Program-made: the position numbers and the translations under genes
Source: Janthinobacterium tructae
Lineage (GTDB): Bacteria; Pseudomonadota; Gammaproteobacteria; Burkholderiales; Burkholderiaceae_D
Length of the DNA stretch: 64,000 nt
Reading direction: 5' to 3'
NCBI RefSeq assembly: GCF_006517255.1
Contig: NZ_CP041185.1
Span: 1,178,001 to 1,242,000, forward strand
Part shown: positions 51,948 to 62,812 of the stretch, one piece after another
Numbering within the stretch: position 1 is the stretch's first letter
Layout of the letters: each line of letters starts with the position of its first letter
The notes under the pieces: model-generated
The model's input: the letters and a program-made list of their open reading frames with translations, nothing else
Database searches by the model: none
Told to the model about the DNA's origin: nothing

Positions 51948-52871
51948 TCAGGGCAGTGCGGCGCCCTGCCCATCCAACGCGTCGTTCAACAGCGGATTGC
52001 CCGCCGCAAACGCCGCCAGGTGTTCCAGCAGCACGCGCACGCGGGCCGGCAGGTAGCGCCGCTGCGTCCAGACGGCGTACACATGACGCGGCTGCGGCAT
52101 CCAGTCGGGCAGCACGCGCACGAGGCTGCCACTGGCCACTTCGTCGCGGCACTGCAGTAGCGGACACAGCAAGATACCGATGCCCGCGTCCGCCATCTCC
52201 ACGGCCAGGCGCATTTCATTGACGCGCAGGCGTGCCTGTGGTTCGATCACCATTTCGGCGCCATCGCCGGGACGCCGCAAACGCCAGCTGCGCAGCGGTT
52301 CGGCCACGATCAATTCATGTCGGGCCAGCTCCTGCAAGTCGCGCGGCACGCCCGCGCGCGCCAGGTAGGCGGGCGCCGCCACCATCACCAGCGCGGCGCT
52401 GCCCAGCCGGCGCTGCATCAGCGAAGAATCGTCGAGCGCGCCCACGCGGATGGCCAGGTCGGCGCCGCTGCCCACCAGGTCTTGCAGCAGGTTCGACAGT
52501 TCCAGCTCCAGGCGGATATCCGGGTACTGCTGCATGAAGCTGACCCAGGCGGGCGTCAGCAAGCCGCTGGCGAAATTCACGGGCGCCAGCACGCGGATAC
52601 TGCCCGAGACGGCCGACAGGCTGGCGTCGAGCTGCTGCGTCGCTTGCCGCAAGGCGTGCACCAGGGGACGGCACTGCTCGTAGTATTGCCAGCCTTCCGC
52701 CGTCGGCTGCAAGCGGCGCGCGCTGCGGTTGAGCAAGCGGTAGCCGAGCTGGCTTTCCAGCTTTTGCAGCCGGCGCGTGACGGTGGCGGCAGGCAAGTCT
52801 TCCTTGACGGCCGCCGCATGCAGGCTACCCGCCTCGACGATGGCGACGAACAGGGCTAAATCATCAAGCAT
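51948..52871 (-). CDS. LysR family transcriptional regulator
   Basis: A 307-residue LTTR of the single-helix-turn-helix CrgA/DmlR-like type: MLDDLALFVAIVEAGSLHAA, then RRLQKLESQLGYRLLNR and the PBP2 sensor domain from SGSIRVLAPVNFA on. Such regulators usually control a divergent target; here that is the DUF2798 gene, 97 bases away. The effector is unknown. Confidence 0.9.
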   Translation of the reverse strand: MLDDLALFVAIVEAGSLHAAAVKEDLPAATVTRRLQKLESQLGYRLLNRSARRLQPTAEGWQYYEQCRPLVHALRQATQQLDASLSAVSGSIRVLAPVNFASGLLTPAWVSFMQQYPDIRLELELSNLLQDLVGSGADLAIRVGALDDSSLMQRRLGSAALVMVAAPAYLARAGVPRDLQELARHELIVAEPLRSWRLRRPGDGAEMVIEPQARLRVNEMRLAVEMADAGIGILLCPLLQCRDEVASGSLVRVLPDWMPQPRHVYAVWTQRRYLPARVRVLLEHLAAFAAGNPLLNDALDGQGAALP

Positions 52872-52968
52872 GATTGCATTTATGGAATTTGAAATTAAAA
52901 ATATGGCTCTAGTATAGATTGCTGCAAGTCGTTACGCTGGCATCTTTCCACTATTTTGAAAGCACGCC

Positions 52969-53208
52969 ATGTCCGATGCCCTGCGCCTGCGCTGCACGTT
53001 TGCCTTCCTGATGTCGCTGGTGATGACCCTGCTGATGAGCGCCTGGGTCACCTGGCTCAATATCGGCCTGCAGGCGGACTTCCTGCCCCGCTGGCGCCAT
53101 GCGTTTTTTGCCGCCTGGCCCGTGGCCTTCTGCGCCGTGATGTTGTTCGCGCCCCGCGTGCAGCTGATGAGCCGCAGCATCGTGGCCCGGCTCGCCAACC
53201 GGCCTTAA
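52969..53208 (+). CDS. DUF2798 family small membrane protein
   Basis: A 79-residue protein with two helices: FLMSLVMTLLMSAWVTWLN and HAFFAAWPVAFCAVMLFAP, the WPVAF pattern being typical of DUF2798. Function is unknown. It is divergent from the LysR gene and is its likely target. No clear ribosome site is seen before the ATG. Confidence 0.8.
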   Translation: MSDALRLRCTFAFLMSLVMTLLMSAWVTWLNIGLQADFLPRWRHAFFAAWPVAFCAVMLFAPRVQLMSRSIVARLANRP

Positions 53209-53309
53209 CCGGCAGTCGGCCGCCGCCAGTATCACTCGGTTACTTCGTCCCACGGCCGTCCTGATCCGGGCTATGCTATGGCCGTCCTTGTTTTTACAGT
53301 GGAATGCCC

Positions 53310-53708
53310 ATGCTCGATCACGTTTCCCTTACCGTTGCCGACCTGGAGCGCGCCGAGCGCTTCTACGATGCCATCTTCGCCGCGCTGGGCGTGCCCAAGG
53401 TGGGCAGCGACCATGCCCATGCATGGATAGGCTACGGCGAGCGCAGCGATGCCGAACACCCCGAACGCAGCTATTTTTCCGTGCGCCTGGGTCCCAGGCC
53501 CGACGACGCGCCGCGCCGCCATTGCTGCTTCAAGGCCGCCTCGCGCGCGGCCGTGGAAGCGTTCTGGCATGCGGGCCTGGCGCACGGCGGCATCGACCTG
53601 GGCGCGCCCGGCCTGCGCCACTATCACGCCAGCTATTACGCGGCCTTCCTGTTCGATCCGGACGGCAACCGCATCGAAGCCGTCTGCCATCGCGCCGACG
53701 TTGGCTAG
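53310..53708 (+). CDS. VOC family protein
   Basis: A 132-residue glyoxalase-fold protein: MLDHVSLTVADLERAERFYD at the start, a single domain with YSFSVRL-like middle strands (seen as SYFSVRLGP), HYHASYYAAFLFDPDGNRIE at the end giving the His and Glu metal-ligand positions. The substrate is unknown. An ATG two codons upstream (53304) is an alternative start. A weak hairpin (ACGGG/CCCGT, 53713-53726) follows the stop. Confidence 0.86.
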   Translation: MLDHVSLTVADLERAERFYDAIFAALGVPKVGSDHAHAWIGYGERSDAEHPERSYFSVRLGPRPDDAPRRHCCFKAASRAAVEAFWHAGLAHGGIDLGAPGLRHYHASYYAAFLFDPDGNRIEAVCHRADVG

Positions 53709-53808
53709 CACGACGGGAAATCCCGTTCTGTTCAGCATTTTCACTTTTCCATGATTTGCCTATAATGGCTGGCACGCCATACCGGTCCCTGCACCAAGAA
53801 GGAGATTC

Positions 53809-54657
53809 ATGCATCATCTATTCGTCGGCCGCCCCGCGCGCACCATGCTCCTCTCCAGCGCCGGCTTGCTGCTGGCAGGCTGTTTTTCCGGCTGTTCTCT
53901 GTTGCCCTCTGCCCCGGTCACGCCGGGCGTGCCCGCCACGGCCGCCCTGCCCGACGCCAGCATCGCCTATGCCTTGAGCGGCCAGGGCGGCATGCCCGTG
54001 GTGTTTCAGTCCGCCATGGGCGACGGCAAGGATGTGTGGGCCAAGGTGGTGCCCGAAGTGGCCAAACAGCACCGCGTGCTCGTCTACGACCGTCCCGGTT
54101 ACGGCGACAGCCGCAAAACCACCACGCCGCGCGACCCGTGCACCATCGCCGCCCAGCAGCGCGCCCTGCTGACGCAAGCGGGCCTGAAACCGCCGTATGT
54201 GCTGGTCGGTCATGGTTTGGGCGGGCTGTACCAGTATGTATATGCCAGGCTGTACCCGCAGGACGTGGCCGGCCTGGTCTTGCTCGACCCCACGCACCCG
54301 CAGCAATGGAACCGCATGCAAACGGACGCGTCCACCTACGCCATGCTCGTGAAGACGCGGCGTAAACTCATGTTCAACAGTACGGAATCGGCCGAATTCG
54401 ATGCCCAGACGCAATGCCTGCAGCATGTCGACATGAGCAGCCCCCTGCGCGTGCCCGCCATGCTGCTGGTGCGCGACAAGTTCAGCATCGAGGAAATGGG
54501 CTCGTTTGAAAACGTGGTGCGGGCCCAGGAAAAAGATTGGCAGCGCCTGTCCGGCGCGCCAGCCATCGAGCGCATCACGGGCGCCGGCTACTACATCCAG
54601 AAAGACAACCCCGTCATCGTCAACGAGGCGATCAAGATGGTGGCGAAGAAGAAGTAA
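53809..54657 (+). CDS. Alpha/beta-hydrolase-fold lipoprotein lacking catalytic Ser and His (pseudoenzyme)
   Basis: A 282-residue protein with lipobox LLAGC (Cys25), so membrane-anchored. The fold is clearly alpha/beta hydrolase: VLVYDRPGYGDSRK, the elbow YVLVGHGLGGLYQY and AGLVLLDPTHPQQW. The elbow reads GHGLG (Gly136) where the nucleophile Ser of GHSLG belongs, and the late motif reads GAGYYIQ (Tyr261) where the catalytic His of GxGHYIQ belongs. Each change needs one base substitution. The frame is intact, so the protein is probably made but not a classical hydrolase; it may bind a ligand or be newly inactivated. Confidence 0.75.
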   Translation: MHHLFVGRPARTMLLSSAGLLLAGCFSGCSLLPSAPVTPGVPATAALPDASIAYALSGQGGMPVVFQSAMGDGKDVWAKVVPEVAKQHRVLVYDRPGYGDSRKTTTPRDPCTIAAQQRALLTQAGLKPPYVLVGHGLGGLYQYVYARLYPQDVAGLVLLDPTHPQQWNRMQTDASTYAMLVKTRRKLMFNSTESAEFDAQTQCLQHVDMSSPLRVPAMLLVRDKFSIEEMGSFENVVRAQEKDWQRLSGAPAIERITGAGYYIQKDNPVIVNEAIKMVAKKK

Positions 54658-54682
54658 ACATGCTTGCTGGCGTCCGTGGTGG

Positions 54683-54815
54683 TGTCGGATTACGCGCTTG
54701 CGCGCTAATCCGACCTACCCGGCTATTGAGTCCTCGCAGAGGCGTAGGTCGGATTAGCGGGGCCGCCGAGGTGCGGCAAAGCCGCGCGTAATCCGACAAT
54801 ATTGTTGGCGTCGGA

Positions 54816-54820
<5 letters not shown>
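54683..54820. repeat. REP-like palindromic repeat, copy 5 (two units plus a half); supplies the fadJ-like stop
   Basis: TGTCGGATTACG...GCTAATCCGACCTAC, spacer, GTAGGTCGGATTAGC...GCGTAATCCGACA, then a lone half unit GTCGGATTAGC (54810-54820). The half unit, read on the minus strand as GCTAATCCGAC, contains the TAA stop of the fadJ-like gene. Confidence 0.85.
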
Positions 54821-56903
<2,083 letters not shown>

Positions 56904-56984
56904 GTCTCTTCCTTACTGGTGTATTGGTGTTTACTTGGCGATGAAGTGGTTGCAAGGGATGAAGCTTCACTATACCGCACAAAA

Positions 56985-56996
56985 GAACGCTCGTAT
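56985..56996. promoter_or_regulatory. ACG-NN-CGT dyad upstream of the fadJ-like gene (candidate fatty-acid operator 2)
   Basis: GAACGCTCGTAT (reverse ATACGAGCGTTC), about 80 bases upstream of the start, at the -35 position of a minus-strand -10 candidate TATAGT. It matches the other two sites at 9 of 12 positions or fewer, with the ACG/CGT arms identical. Confidence 0.45.
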
Positions 56997-57078
56997 TATT
57001 TTAGTCGCGGCGCGCAGTGCCGGTGCCGGTGCCGGCCATTATGGTACAACACCGTGCCCTCCTTGCGCGCCGCTTCGA

Positions 57079-58731
57079 TTACATGCCGGGCAGCTGGTGC
57101 CCCTTGAATTGATCGCGCAGCTTGTTCTTCTGGATCTTGCCCGTGGCGCCCATGGGCAAGGCGTCGATGAACAGCACGTCGTCCGGCGTCCACCACTTGG
57201 CGATCTTGCCTTCAAAAAATTGCAGCAAGGCGTCTCGCGTGACCGTCATGCCGGGACGCAACACCACCACCAGCACGGGGCGCTCATCCCATTTTGGGTG
57301 GAATACGCCGATGCAGGCGGCCTGCAGCACGGCCGGATGGGCCATGGCCAGGTTTTCCAGGTCGATGGTGCCGATCCACTCGCCGCCCGACTTGATCACG
57401 TCCTTGCTGCGGTCGGTGATCTGCATGTAGCCATCCGTGTCGATGGTGGCCACGTCGCCCGTGGGGAACCAGCCATCCTGCAGCACGTCGCCGCCCTCGT
57501 TCTTGTAGTACGAAGAAATGATCCACGGCCCTTTCACCAGCAAATGGCCGTAGGCGACGCCATCCCACGGCAATTCCTTGCCATCGTCGTCGACGATCTT
57601 CATGTCCACGCCGTAAATGGCATGGCCCTGCTTTTGCAGGATCTTGCGTTGTTCGTCCTTCGGCAAGTCCAGGTGCTTGGTCTGCAAGCCGCCCGCCGTG
57701 CCCAGCGGCGACATTTCCGTCATGCCCCATGCGTGGATGACTTCGATGTCGAACTTGTCGATCAGGGTATCCATCATGGCCGGCGGGCACGCCGCGCCGC
57801 CGATCACCGTGCGGCGGAAAGTGGAAAATTTCAAGTTATTCTGCAAGGCGTGATTCAGCAGCCCCAGCCAGACGGTGGGCACGCCGGCCGAGAACGTCAC
57901 TTTTTCCGCCTCGAACAGTTCGTACAGCGACTTGCCATCGAGCGCCGCGCCGGGAAAGACCATGCGCGCGCCGGACAGGGGCACGGAATACGGCAAGCCC
58001 CAGGCATTCACGTGGAACATCGGCACCACGGGCAGCACCGTATCGGAGGCACGCACGTTCAGTGCGCTGGGCATGGCCGACGCATACGCGTGCAGCACGG
58101 TCGAGCGGTGCGAATACAGGGCACCCTTGGGGTTGCCCGTCGTGCCAGACGTATAGCACAGGGTGGCGGCCGCATTCTCATCGAACAGGGGCCAGGTGTA
58201 CTCGTCGGAATGCGTGGCGATCAAGTTTTCATAGCACAGCAGGTCGGGGATGCTGCTGCTGGCAGGCATGCGCTCGCGGTCGCACATCAGGACGAAATGA
58301 CGCACGAAGGTGCAGTCGGCGGCGATTTTCTCCACCACGGGCAAAAAGGTCAGGTCGAACAGCAAGACCTGGTCTTCCGCATGGTTCGAGATATAGGCGA
58401 TCTGGTCGGGAAACAGGCGCGGATTGATCGTGTGCAGCACGGCACCCGAGCCGGACACGGCATAGTAGGCTTCCAGGTGGCGGTAGCCATTCCAGGCCAG
58501 CGTGGCGACCCGGTCGCCCATGCCGACGCCGAGGCCATGCAGGGCATTGGCCAGCCGGCGCGCGCGCTGGTGGCAATCGCGGTAGGTATAACGGTGCATA
58601 TCGCCCTCCACCCGCCGCGAAATGATTTCGCTGCCTCCATAATGACGCGCTGCAAACTCGATAATGCTGGAAATCAGCAGAGGCTGATTCATCATCTGGC
58701 CCATCACTGGACTCAAGGGAAATGCCGACAT
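57079..58731 (-). CDS. Fatty-acyl-CoA synthetase (AMP-forming)
   Basis: A 550-residue adenylate-forming ligase that activates a fatty acid to its CoA thioester. P-loop YTSGTTGNPKG, the central IHAWGMTEMSPLG, GWFPTGDVATID and the hinge DRSKDVIKSGGEWIG, then the catalytic Lys in ATGKIQKNKL. It is closest in pattern to the medium/long-chain and methylthiopropionate ligase group often annotated FadD-like or DmdB; chain length cannot be set. GGAGACACG precedes the ATG. An operator-like dyad lies 60 bases upstream. Confidence 0.92.
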   Translation of the reverse strand: MSAFPLSPVMGQMMNQPLLISSIIEFAARHYGGSEIISRRVEGDMHRYTYRDCHQRARRLANALHGLGVGMGDRVATLAWNGYRHLEAYYAVSGSGAVLHTINPRLFPDQIAYISNHAEDQVLLFDLTFLPVVEKIAADCTFVRHFVLMCDRERMPASSSIPDLLCYENLIATHSDEYTWPLFDENAAATLCYTSGTTGNPKGALYSHRSTVLHAYASAMPSALNVRASDTVLPVVPMFHVNAWGLPYSVPLSGARMVFPGAALDGKSLYELFEAEKVTFSAGVPTVWLGLLNHALQNNLKFSTFRRTVIGGAACPPAMMDTLIDKFDIEVIHAWGMTEMSPLGTAGGLQTKHLDLPKDEQRKILQKQGHAIYGVDMKIVDDDGKELPWDGVAYGHLLVKGPWIISSYYKNEGGDVLQDGWFPTGDVATIDTDGYMQITDRSKDVIKSGGEWIGTIDLENLAMAHPAVLQAACIGVFHPKWDERPVLVVVLRPGMTVTRDALLQFFEGKIAKWWTPDDVLFIDALPMGATGKIQKNKLRDQFKGHQLPGM

Positions 58732-58790
58732 CGTGTCTCCTGGGGTGGCTACTCGGTTATGGTAGGAATTTAAAGATTTTCCTTAGTTTC

Positions 58791-58802
58791 GTACGGTCGT
58801 GC
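58791..58802. promoter_or_regulatory. ACG-NN-CGT dyad upstream of the acyl-CoA synthetase (candidate fatty-acid operator 3)
   Basis: GTACGGTCGTGC differs from the thiolase site at one of 12 positions. It is 60 bases upstream of the synthetase start on the minus strand. Confidence 0.5.
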
Positions 58803-58944
58803 GGAAATCGTCAACGCATTTCGATATTGCAATGCAGCATGGAATTTTCGATTCCGTTTTTTGCAGTGCCGGCGTCCGGTACGGACCTTCGCGCCGTGCG
58901 GTAAAATCGTGTTCCAGCCTGGCGCACCTTGCCGGCGCATCTAC

Positions 58945-60423
58945 TTGAATGGAATCGCCATCACCGCTCATACCTTACCACTGGACAATGCCTTTGCGAC
59001 ATTGCCGCCCGCGTTCTATACGCGGCTGATGCCCACGCCCCTGCCCGCGCCCTACTTTGTCGCCGCCAGCGCGTCGGCGGCAAGCCTGATCGGCCTCGAT
59101 GCCGCGCGCCTGGCGCAAGCCGATTATGTGGAGCTGCTGATCGGCAATACCGTTGCCGAGCGCTCGCTGCCCCTGTCGGCCGTGTATTCGGGCCACCAGT
59201 TCGGCGTCTGGGCCGGCCAGCTGGGCGATGGCCGCGCCATCTTGCTGGGCGATATCGCCACCGAACACGGCCCGATGGAGCTGCAGCTGAAAGGCGCCGG
59301 CGCCACGCCGTATTCGCGCATGGGCGACGGACGCGCCGTGCTGCGCTCGTCCATCCGCGAATTCCTCTGCTCGGAAGCCATGGCGGCGCTGGGCATTCCC
59401 ACCTCGCGCGCGCTGTCCATCATGGGTTCGCAGCAAGGCATCATGCGCGAAACGGTGGAAACGGCGGCTGTCGTCACGCGCATGGCGCCCAGTTTCGTGC
59501 GCTTCGGCTCGTTCGAACACTGGTTTTACCGCAAGAAGCCGGACGAGCTGAAAATCCTTGCCGATTACGTCATCGACGGTTTTTATCCCCATTTGCGCGC
59601 CGCATCAAATCCGTATCAAGCCTTGCTGGCCGAGGTTTGCGTGCGCACGGCGCACATGATCGCGCAATGGCAAGCCGTGGGCTTCATGCATGGCGTGATG
59701 AACACGGACAATATGTCGATCCTGGGCCTGACGCTCGACTACGGCCCCTTCGGCTTCATGGAAGCGTTCGATACCGAGCACATCTGCAACCATACGGACC
59801 AGCAGGGCCGCTATTCCTACGCCAACCAGCCGCAGGTGGGCCACTGGAATTGCTACGCGCTGGGCCAGGCCCTGCTGCCGCTGATCGGCGAAGTGGAGCT
59901 GACGCAGGCGGCGCTGGACAGCTACCAACCCGCCTTTGCGGAGAAGATGAATGCCTTGCTGCGCGCCAAGCTGGGCTTGCAGACCATTCAGGACGACGAT
60001 ACGGCGCTTTTCGACAGCATGTTTGCGCTGATGCAAGCCAATCACGTGGATTTCACCAACTTTTTCCGCGCCCTGGCGACACTGCAGGTGGCCGCCCCCG
60101 AACACGACACGGCGCTGCGCGACCTGTTCATCGACCGCCCCGCCTTCGATGCGTGGGCGGCACAATACCGTGCGCGCCTGTCGCAGGAGCACAGCGTCGA
60201 TGCCGAGCGGCAGGCGGCCATGAACGGCGTCAACCCGAAATACGTGCTGCGCAACTACCTGGCGCAAGTGGCCATCGAAAAAGCCCAGCAGCAGGACTAC
60301 ACGGAAGTGGCGAAATTGCTGGAAATACTGCAAAAGCCATTTGACGAACAGCCCGAACACCAGCACTATGCGGCCCTGCCGCCCGATTGGGCCAGCCACC
60401 TTGAAGTCAGTTGCTCATCCTGA
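58945..60423 (+). CDS. selO: Protein adenylyltransferase SelO (YdiU family)
   Basis: A pseudokinase-fold enzyme that transfers AMP to Ser/Thr/Tyr of proteins during redox stress. [36 protein letters not shown] and [20 protein letters not shown] are diagnostic; the C-terminus SCSS keeps the conserved redox cysteine. The frame is open from 58861, but the family usually starts shortly before [14 protein letters not shown]. No in-frame ATG is available there; the TTG at 58945 is the best candidate, without a clear ribosome site. It lies 9 bases before msrB, another redox-defence gene. Confidence 0.88.
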   Translation: MNGIAITAHTLPLDNAFATLPPAFYTRLMPTPLPAPYFVAASASAASLIGLDAARLAQADYVELLIGNTVAERSLPLSAVYSGHQFGVWAGQLGDGRAILLGDIATEHGPMELQLKGAGATPYSRMGDGRAVLRSSIREFLCSEAMAALGIPTSRALSIMGSQQGIMRETVETAAVVTRMAPSFVRFGSFEHWFYRKKPDELKILADYVIDGFYPHLRAASNPYQALLAEVCVRTAHMIAQWQAVGFMHGVMNTDNMSILGLTLDYGPFGFMEAFDTEHICNHTDQQGRYSYANQPQVGHWNCYALGQALLPLIGEVELTQAALDSYQPAFAEKMNALLRAKLGLQTIQDDDTALFDSMFALMQANHVDFTNFFRALATLQVAAPEHDTALRDLFIDRPAFDAWAAQYRARLSQEHSVDAERQAAMNGVNPKYVLRNYLAQVAIEKAQQQDYTEVAKLLEILQKPFDEQPEHQHYAALPPDWASHLEVSCSS

Positions 60424-60432
60424 GGAGTCATT

Positions 60433-60834
60433 ATGACCACCAATAAAGTCAAGAAAACCGACGCCGAATGGCGCGCCATGCTCGATTCCATGCAATATGA
60501 AGTCACGCGCCATGCGGCCACGGAGCGGGCCTTCACGGGCAAGTTCTGGGACCACCATGCACACGGCGTCTACACCTGCGTCTGCTGCAACACGCCGTTA
60601 TTTGCCTCGGACACGAAGTTCGATTCCGGCTGCGGCTGGCCCAGCTATTTCCAGGCCCTCGATCCGGCGAATGTCACGGAGATCGTCGACCGCAGCCACG
60701 GCATGCTGCGCACGGAAATCGTCTGCGCCGTCTGCGACGCCCACCTGGGCCACGTCTTCCCGGACGGCCCGCCGCCGACCGGCTTGCGCTATTGCATCAA
60801 TTCGGCTTCCTTGCGCTTCGATCCGCATCCTTGA
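60433..60834 (+). CDS. msrB: Peptide-methionine (R)-S-oxide reductase
   Basis: A 133-residue MsrB that repairs methionine-R-sulfoxide in proteins. Zinc site CVCC and CAVC, substrate region SGCGWPSYF, and catalytic Cys121 in [11 protein letters not shown] are all present. TGAGGAG precedes the ATG. It is co-transcribed with selO; the pairing of these two genes is common and fits oxidative stress defence. Confidence 0.95.
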   Translation: MTTNKVKKTDAEWRAMLDSMQYEVTRHAATERAFTGKFWDHHAHGVYTCVCCNTPLFASDTKFDSGCGWPSYFQALDPANVTEIVDRSHGMLRTEIVCAVCDAHLGHVFPDGPPPTGLRYCINSASLRFDPHP

Positions 60835-60918
60835 GACGCCGGTATGGCCTGGGAGCGCCCCGGTTGCTCCTAAGCCATTCCTAAGATGATTTTAATAAGA
60901 CCAGTGTAAAGTCTCGCC

Positions 60919-61548
60919 ATGAAATTTCTATTCGACCTATTCCCCCTGATCGCCTTCTTCGCCGCCTTCAAACTGGGCGGCATGTATGAAGCGGCCACGC
61001 ATGATTTCGTGCAGCAATATTTGTCCGGCTTCGTGTCTGGCGGCCTGATCAAGGCTGACCAGGCGCCATGGATACTTGCCACCCTGGTCGGTATCGTCGC
61101 CACCGCCTGCCAGGTCAGCTATCTGCTGCTGCGCGGGCGCAAGGTGGACGGCATGCTGTGGCTGTCGCTGTTCATCTTTGTCGTGTTCGGCGGCGCCAGC
61201 ATTTACCTGCATGACGATTTCTTCCTGAAATGGAAGCCGACCCTGATCTACTGGCTGTCCGGCCTGGCCCTCTTGATCGCCCATGTGGGCTTCAAGAAAA
61301 ACCTGATCCGCAAGACCATGGAAGCACAAGTGCAATTGCCTGATGCCGTCTGGAACCAGTTGCTGGCGGCATGGATCATTTTCTTTGGCGCCATCGGCGC
61401 GCTCAATTTGTTCGTCGCCTTCGTGCTGTACAAGGGCGACATGGCCGCCTGGGTCAGTTTTAAAGCGTTTGGCGCGACGGGCATCTTCTTTGCCTTCATC
61501 GTGGCGCAAACCCTGTTCCTCGCCAAACATATCAAGGAAGACGCATGA
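60919..61548 (+). CDS. yciB: Septation protein A homologue (YciB/IspZ)
   Basis: A 209-residue inner-membrane protein with five helices, starting MKFLFDLFPLIAFFAAF as the family does, with FGGASIYLHDDFFLKWKPT and WNQLLAAWIIFFGAIGALN. YciB links cell-envelope synthesis to division in enterobacteria and is needed for intracellular spread in Shigella. The C-terminus HIKEDA overlaps the bolA start by 4 bases. Confidence 0.94.
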   Translation: MKFLFDLFPLIAFFAAFKLGGMYEAATHDFVQQYLSGFVSGGLIKADQAPWILATLVGIVATACQVSYLLLRGRKVDGMLWLSLFIFVVFGGASIYLHDDFFLKWKPTLIYWLSGLALLIAHVGFKKNLIRKTMEAQVQLPDAVWNQLLAAWIIFFGAIGALNLFVAFVLYKGDMAAWVSFKAFGATGIFFAFIVAQTLFLAKHIKEDA

Positions 61549-61832
61549 TGACGAACGACACGACAACGCGCATGCAGCGCATTCGTACCCGCCTGGAAAC
61601 GGCACTTTCCCCTCTGGAATGCGTACTGGAAGACGATTCGGCGCGCCACCGGGGCCATGCGGGCGCCGCCTCGGGCGGAGGCCATTACAATCTACGCATT
61701 ATTTCTAGTCAATTTGAGGGGCTCAGGCTCGTCATGCGCCATCGACTGGTGTATGATTCCGTGCACGATATGATGCATAATGAGATACATGCATTGGCGA
61801 TTGTGGCCCTGGCGCCGTCCGAAGTAGTGTAA
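61545..61832 (+). CDS. bolA: BolA family protein
   Basis: A 95-residue BolA/IbaG-like protein. The C-terminal FEGLRLVMRHRLVYDSVHDMM motif and HALAIVALAP are typical; the HxxGH-like ligand region reads RHRGHAG. BolA proteins work with monothiol glutaredoxins in iron-sulfur trafficking and influence envelope genes. It overlaps yciB by 4 bases, so it is translationally coupled. Confidence 0.93.
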   Translation: MMTNDTTTRMQRIRTRLETALSPLECVLEDDSARHRGHAGAASGGGHYNLRIISSQFEGLRLVMRHRLVYDSVHDMMHNEIHALAIVALAPSEVV

Positions 61833-61916
61833 GGATGGCGTTTTGGTGTACCCCAGCCATGTTATCAATTTCTTTCCATGCGTTTTTTACGAAACTTTCC
61901 CTAACAGGATTTAATA

Positions 61917-62696
61917 ATGACTTTTAAGCCAGCCCGCTTGCTGATCGCACTACTCGCCGTTGTCGCGGTACCTGTTTTTGCGCAAAATGTTGCCGTTGTT
62001 AATGGCAAGCCTATCCCATCGTCGCGCGTTGATGCAGTCGTCAAGCAAGTCGTCGCCCAAGGCCAGCAACCGGATTCGCCGCAGTTGCGCGAAATGATCA
62101 AGAAGGACTTGATCGGCCGTGAAGTGCTGATGCAAGAAGCGGAAAACAAAGGTTTCGGTAAAGATGCAGCCGTCAAGCAGCAAATCGAGAACGCACGTCA
62201 GGCCATCGTCATCAACGCCCTGGTCGGCGACTACCTGAAAAAGAACCCCGTCAACGACGCTGAAATCAAGGCCGAATACGACAAGTTCGTAGCCCAGACG
62301 GGCGACAAGGAATACCATGTGCGCCACATCCTGGTGGCCACCGAAGCCGAAGCGAAAGACATCATCGCCAAGCTGAAAGCCGGCGCCAAGTTCGAAGACC
62401 TGGCCAAGCAATCGAAAGATACCGGTTCGGCCGACAATGGCGGCGACCTGGACTGGGCGGCCCCATCGTCGTTCCCGAAAGTGTTCTCCGACGCCTTCGT
62501 GAAACTGCAAAAAGGCCAGGTCACCGACACCGCGGTACAAACGCCTAACGGTTTCCACGTGATCAAGCTGGACGACACCCGCGCGGCCAAGCTGCCGACC
62601 CTGGAAGAAGTCAAGCCACAGATCGCCGAAGCGCTGCAGCAAAAGAAACTGCAAGCGTATCAGGAAGAAATGATCAAAAAAGCAAAAGTTCAGTAA
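61917..62696 (+). CDS. Periplasmic peptidyl-prolyl isomerase, PpiC/parvulin type (copy 1)
   Basis: A 259-residue exported foldase. Signal peptide (LLIALLAVVAVPVFAQ), an N-terminal SurA-like helical region, and a parvulin domain (about 125-220) with VRHILVATEAEAKDII, GGDLDWAAPSSFPKVFSDAF and GFHVIKLDD. It probably helps outer-membrane or secreted proteins fold. AGGA precedes the ATG. The next gene is a close tandem paralogue. Confidence 0.92.
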   Translation: MTFKPARLLIALLAVVAVPVFAQNVAVVNGKPIPSSRVDAVVKQVVAQGQQPDSPQLREMIKKDLIGREVLMQEAENKGFGKDAAVKQQIENARQAIVINALVGDYLKKNPVNDAEIKAEYDKFVAQTGDKEYHVRHILVATEAEAKDIIAKLKAGAKFEDLAKQSKDTGSADNGGDLDWAAPSSFPKVFSDAFVKLQKGQVTDTAVQTPNGFHVIKLDDTRAAKLPTLEEVKPQIAEALQQKKLQAYQEEMIKKAKVQ

Positions 62697-62708
62697 GAAC
62701 TGACCTCC

Positions 62709-62730
62709 CCGGCGCCCTTTTCGGCGCCGG
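62709..62730 (+). other. Hairpin after the first ppiC
   Basis: CCGGCGCC (62709-62716), 6-base loop, GGCGCCGG (62723-62730). No T-run follows, so it is more likely a message stabiliser or partial terminator. Confidence 0.5.
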
Positions 62731-62767
62731 TCGTGTATTCTGCGCCTGAATGCGCACTGCGCGACAG

Positions 62768-62798
62768 TTGCGATCTTTTGTACCGGTTTTTGTATACT
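62768..62798 (+). promoter_or_regulatory. Promoter candidate for the second ppiC
   Basis: TTGCGA (62768-62773) and TATACT (62793-62798) are 19 bases apart, 15 bases before the ATG at 62813. The spacer is long, so strength is uncertain. Confidence 0.35.
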
Positions 62799-62812
62799 TA
62801 TTAGGAATAAAC

